Assembly (NCBI GenBank): GCA_026986055.1
Contig: JALSPH010000256.1
Span: forward strand, 1-6,842
Direction: 5' to 3'
Length of the DNA: 6,842 bases
DNA from: Campylobacterales bacterium
GTDB lineage: Bacteria > Campylobacterota > Campylobacteria > Campylobacterales > Hydrogenimonadaceae
Below the pieces are notes generated by a model. The model made no database searches, was not told the origin of the DNA, and worked only from the letters and a program-made list of their open reading frames with translations. Position numbers and translations under genes: made by a program. This document shows positions 6,086 through 6,842 of this stretch, piece by piece; within the stretch, counting starts at the first letter, position 1, and the number at the start of each line of letters is the position of its first letter.

Positions 6086-6842
6086 GACGAGTAGCTGTCA
6101 TAGGAGCCGGTAAATGGGGCCAGGCACTCGCTTTTGCCCTGGGTAAAAAGTGCGATGTAGTCATAACTTCACGCCGCAAAAGAGAGATAGATGGTTTTGT
6201 TACTTTGGATGAAGCTCTCGAGCGTGAAATGGTCGTTATGGCTATTCCTGCACAAGCGGTAAGAGAGTGGCTAAAGAGCCACTACGATTTCAAGAACCAT
6301 AAAATACTCGTTGCGGCAAAAGGTATAGAGGCTAAAACTGGAGCGTTTTTGAACGAGATTTTCGAAGAGTTCGTTCCACCGTCTCATCTAACATACCTTA
6401 GCGGTCCATCTTTTGCTAAAGAGGTTCTGCAGGCATTGCCGACCGCTTTGGTGCTAAACAGCCACAATAGAATGGCGGCATCGGAGTGGAGCGAGCTCTT
6501 TCCCGAATTCATAAAAACCTATGTCAGTACCGATGTTATCGGAGCGGAAATTGCCGGAGCCTACAAAAACGTCATAGCGATAGCGGGTGGAATATGTGCC
6601 GGCTTGAAACTTGGAGAGAACGCTCATGCCAGCCTGGTTTCCAGAGGTCTTGTCGAGATGGCCCGTTTCGGGCGAGAGTTTGGAGCGAAAGAGGAGACAT
6701 TCTTGTCTTTAAGCGGTGCCGGAGACCTCTTTTTAACGGCCGGCAGCAAGCTTTCGAGAAACTTCAGAGTCGGATTGGGGCTGGCACAAAGAAGAGGTGT
6801 GGACGACATTCTTGAAGAGATAGGAGAGGTTGCCGAGGGTAT
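6082..6842 (+). CDS. gpsA: Glycerol-3-phosphate dehydrogenase [NAD(P)+], 3' end missing
   Basis: Reduces dihydroxyacetone phosphate to sn-glycerol-3-phosphate, the backbone precursor for phospholipids, in the cytoplasm. The frame is open from the ATG at 6082 to the window edge (253 codons); about 40-45 residues of the C-terminus are missing. Seen here: the dinucleotide-binding GAGKWG (8-13), AIPAQ (54-58), AAKGIE (78-83) with K80, SGPSFAKE (107-114), the catalytic-lysine helix AGAYKNVIAIAGG with K162, SGAGDL (211-216) and SRNFRVG (225-231), ending in the conserved VAEG. The segment between the first two Rossmann strands is roughly 20-25 residues shorter than in E. coli GpsA and lacks the usual Asn...LPG loop; I recall the same compaction in Campylobacter GpsA, so it is a lineage trait rather than damage. 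GGAGAG (6073-6078) precedes the ATG, which overlaps the upstream stop codon as ATGA, so translation is likely coupled. Confidence 0.96.
   Translation, partial: MRRVAVIGAGKWGQALAFALGKKCDVVITSRRKREIDGFVTLDEALEREMVVMAIPAQAVREWLKSHYDFKNHKILVAAKGIEAKTGAFLNEIFEEFVPPSHLTYLSGPSFAKEVLQALPTALVLNSHNRMAASEWSELFPEFIKTYVSTDVIGAEIAGAYKNVIAIAGGICAGLKLGENAHASLVSRGLVEMARFGREFGAKEETFLSLSGAGDLFLTAGSKLSRNFRVGLGLAQRRGVDDILEEIGEVAEG

Noticed and set aside
6486..6815. Alternative + strand frame of 109 codons near the window end
   Set aside because: It lies in the region where the gpsA frame encodes AGAYKNV, SGAGDL and SRNFRVG. The alternative product is Arg/Cys-rich with no family match.

Overview
The window is a stretch of ordinary bacterial chromosome, coded entirely on the + strand. 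It looks like a Campylobacterota (epsilonproteobacterial) genome, probably one of the free-living or hydrothermal-vent lineages related to Sulfurovum, Nitratiruptor or Hydrogenimonas. The reasons are the protein signatures (a 226-residue ATP synthase subunit a, a GpsA with a shortened first domain, a TIGR02757/DUF2400 protein), an atpB gene that stands apart from the other F1F0 genes, and a gene order related to what I recall from Campylobacter jejuni, where gatB sits beside gpsA and a small membrane-protein gene follows atpB. The genus is inferred, not proven.

Layout. Positions 44-808 encode a DUF2400 protein of unknown function whose conserved motif resembles the catalytic region of HhH-GPD DNA glycosylases. 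A 57-base gap follows, with a good extended -10 promoter (826-837). From there runs a very compact chain: atpB (F0 subunit a), a small two-helix membrane protein, a ThiE/TenI-like protein that has lost key catalytic residues, gatB (Asp/Glu-tRNA amidotransferase subunit B), a voltage-sensor-bearing K+ channel with a C-terminal RCK gating domain, a stand-alone RCK protein, and gpsA (glycerol-3-phosphate dehydrogenase), which is cut off by the window end. The junctions are overlaps or gaps of 8 bases or less, so these seven genes are probably one transcription unit.

Functionally this is a housekeeping operon joining proton translocation (AtpB), tRNA-dependent amidation (GatB) and phospholipid precursor synthesis (GpsA), with a two-gene potassium-channel module between gatB and gpsA. 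The most interesting points are that module (6-TM voltage-sensor channel plus RCK, then a separate soluble RCK partner), a stable-looking hairpin with a T-run just inside the channel coding sequence, the glycosylase-like motif in the DUF2400 protein, and the degenerate ThiE-like protein. I saw no mobile elements, CRISPR arrays, tRNA or rRNA genes, no convincing intergenic terminator, and no non-coding stretch over about 60 bases.
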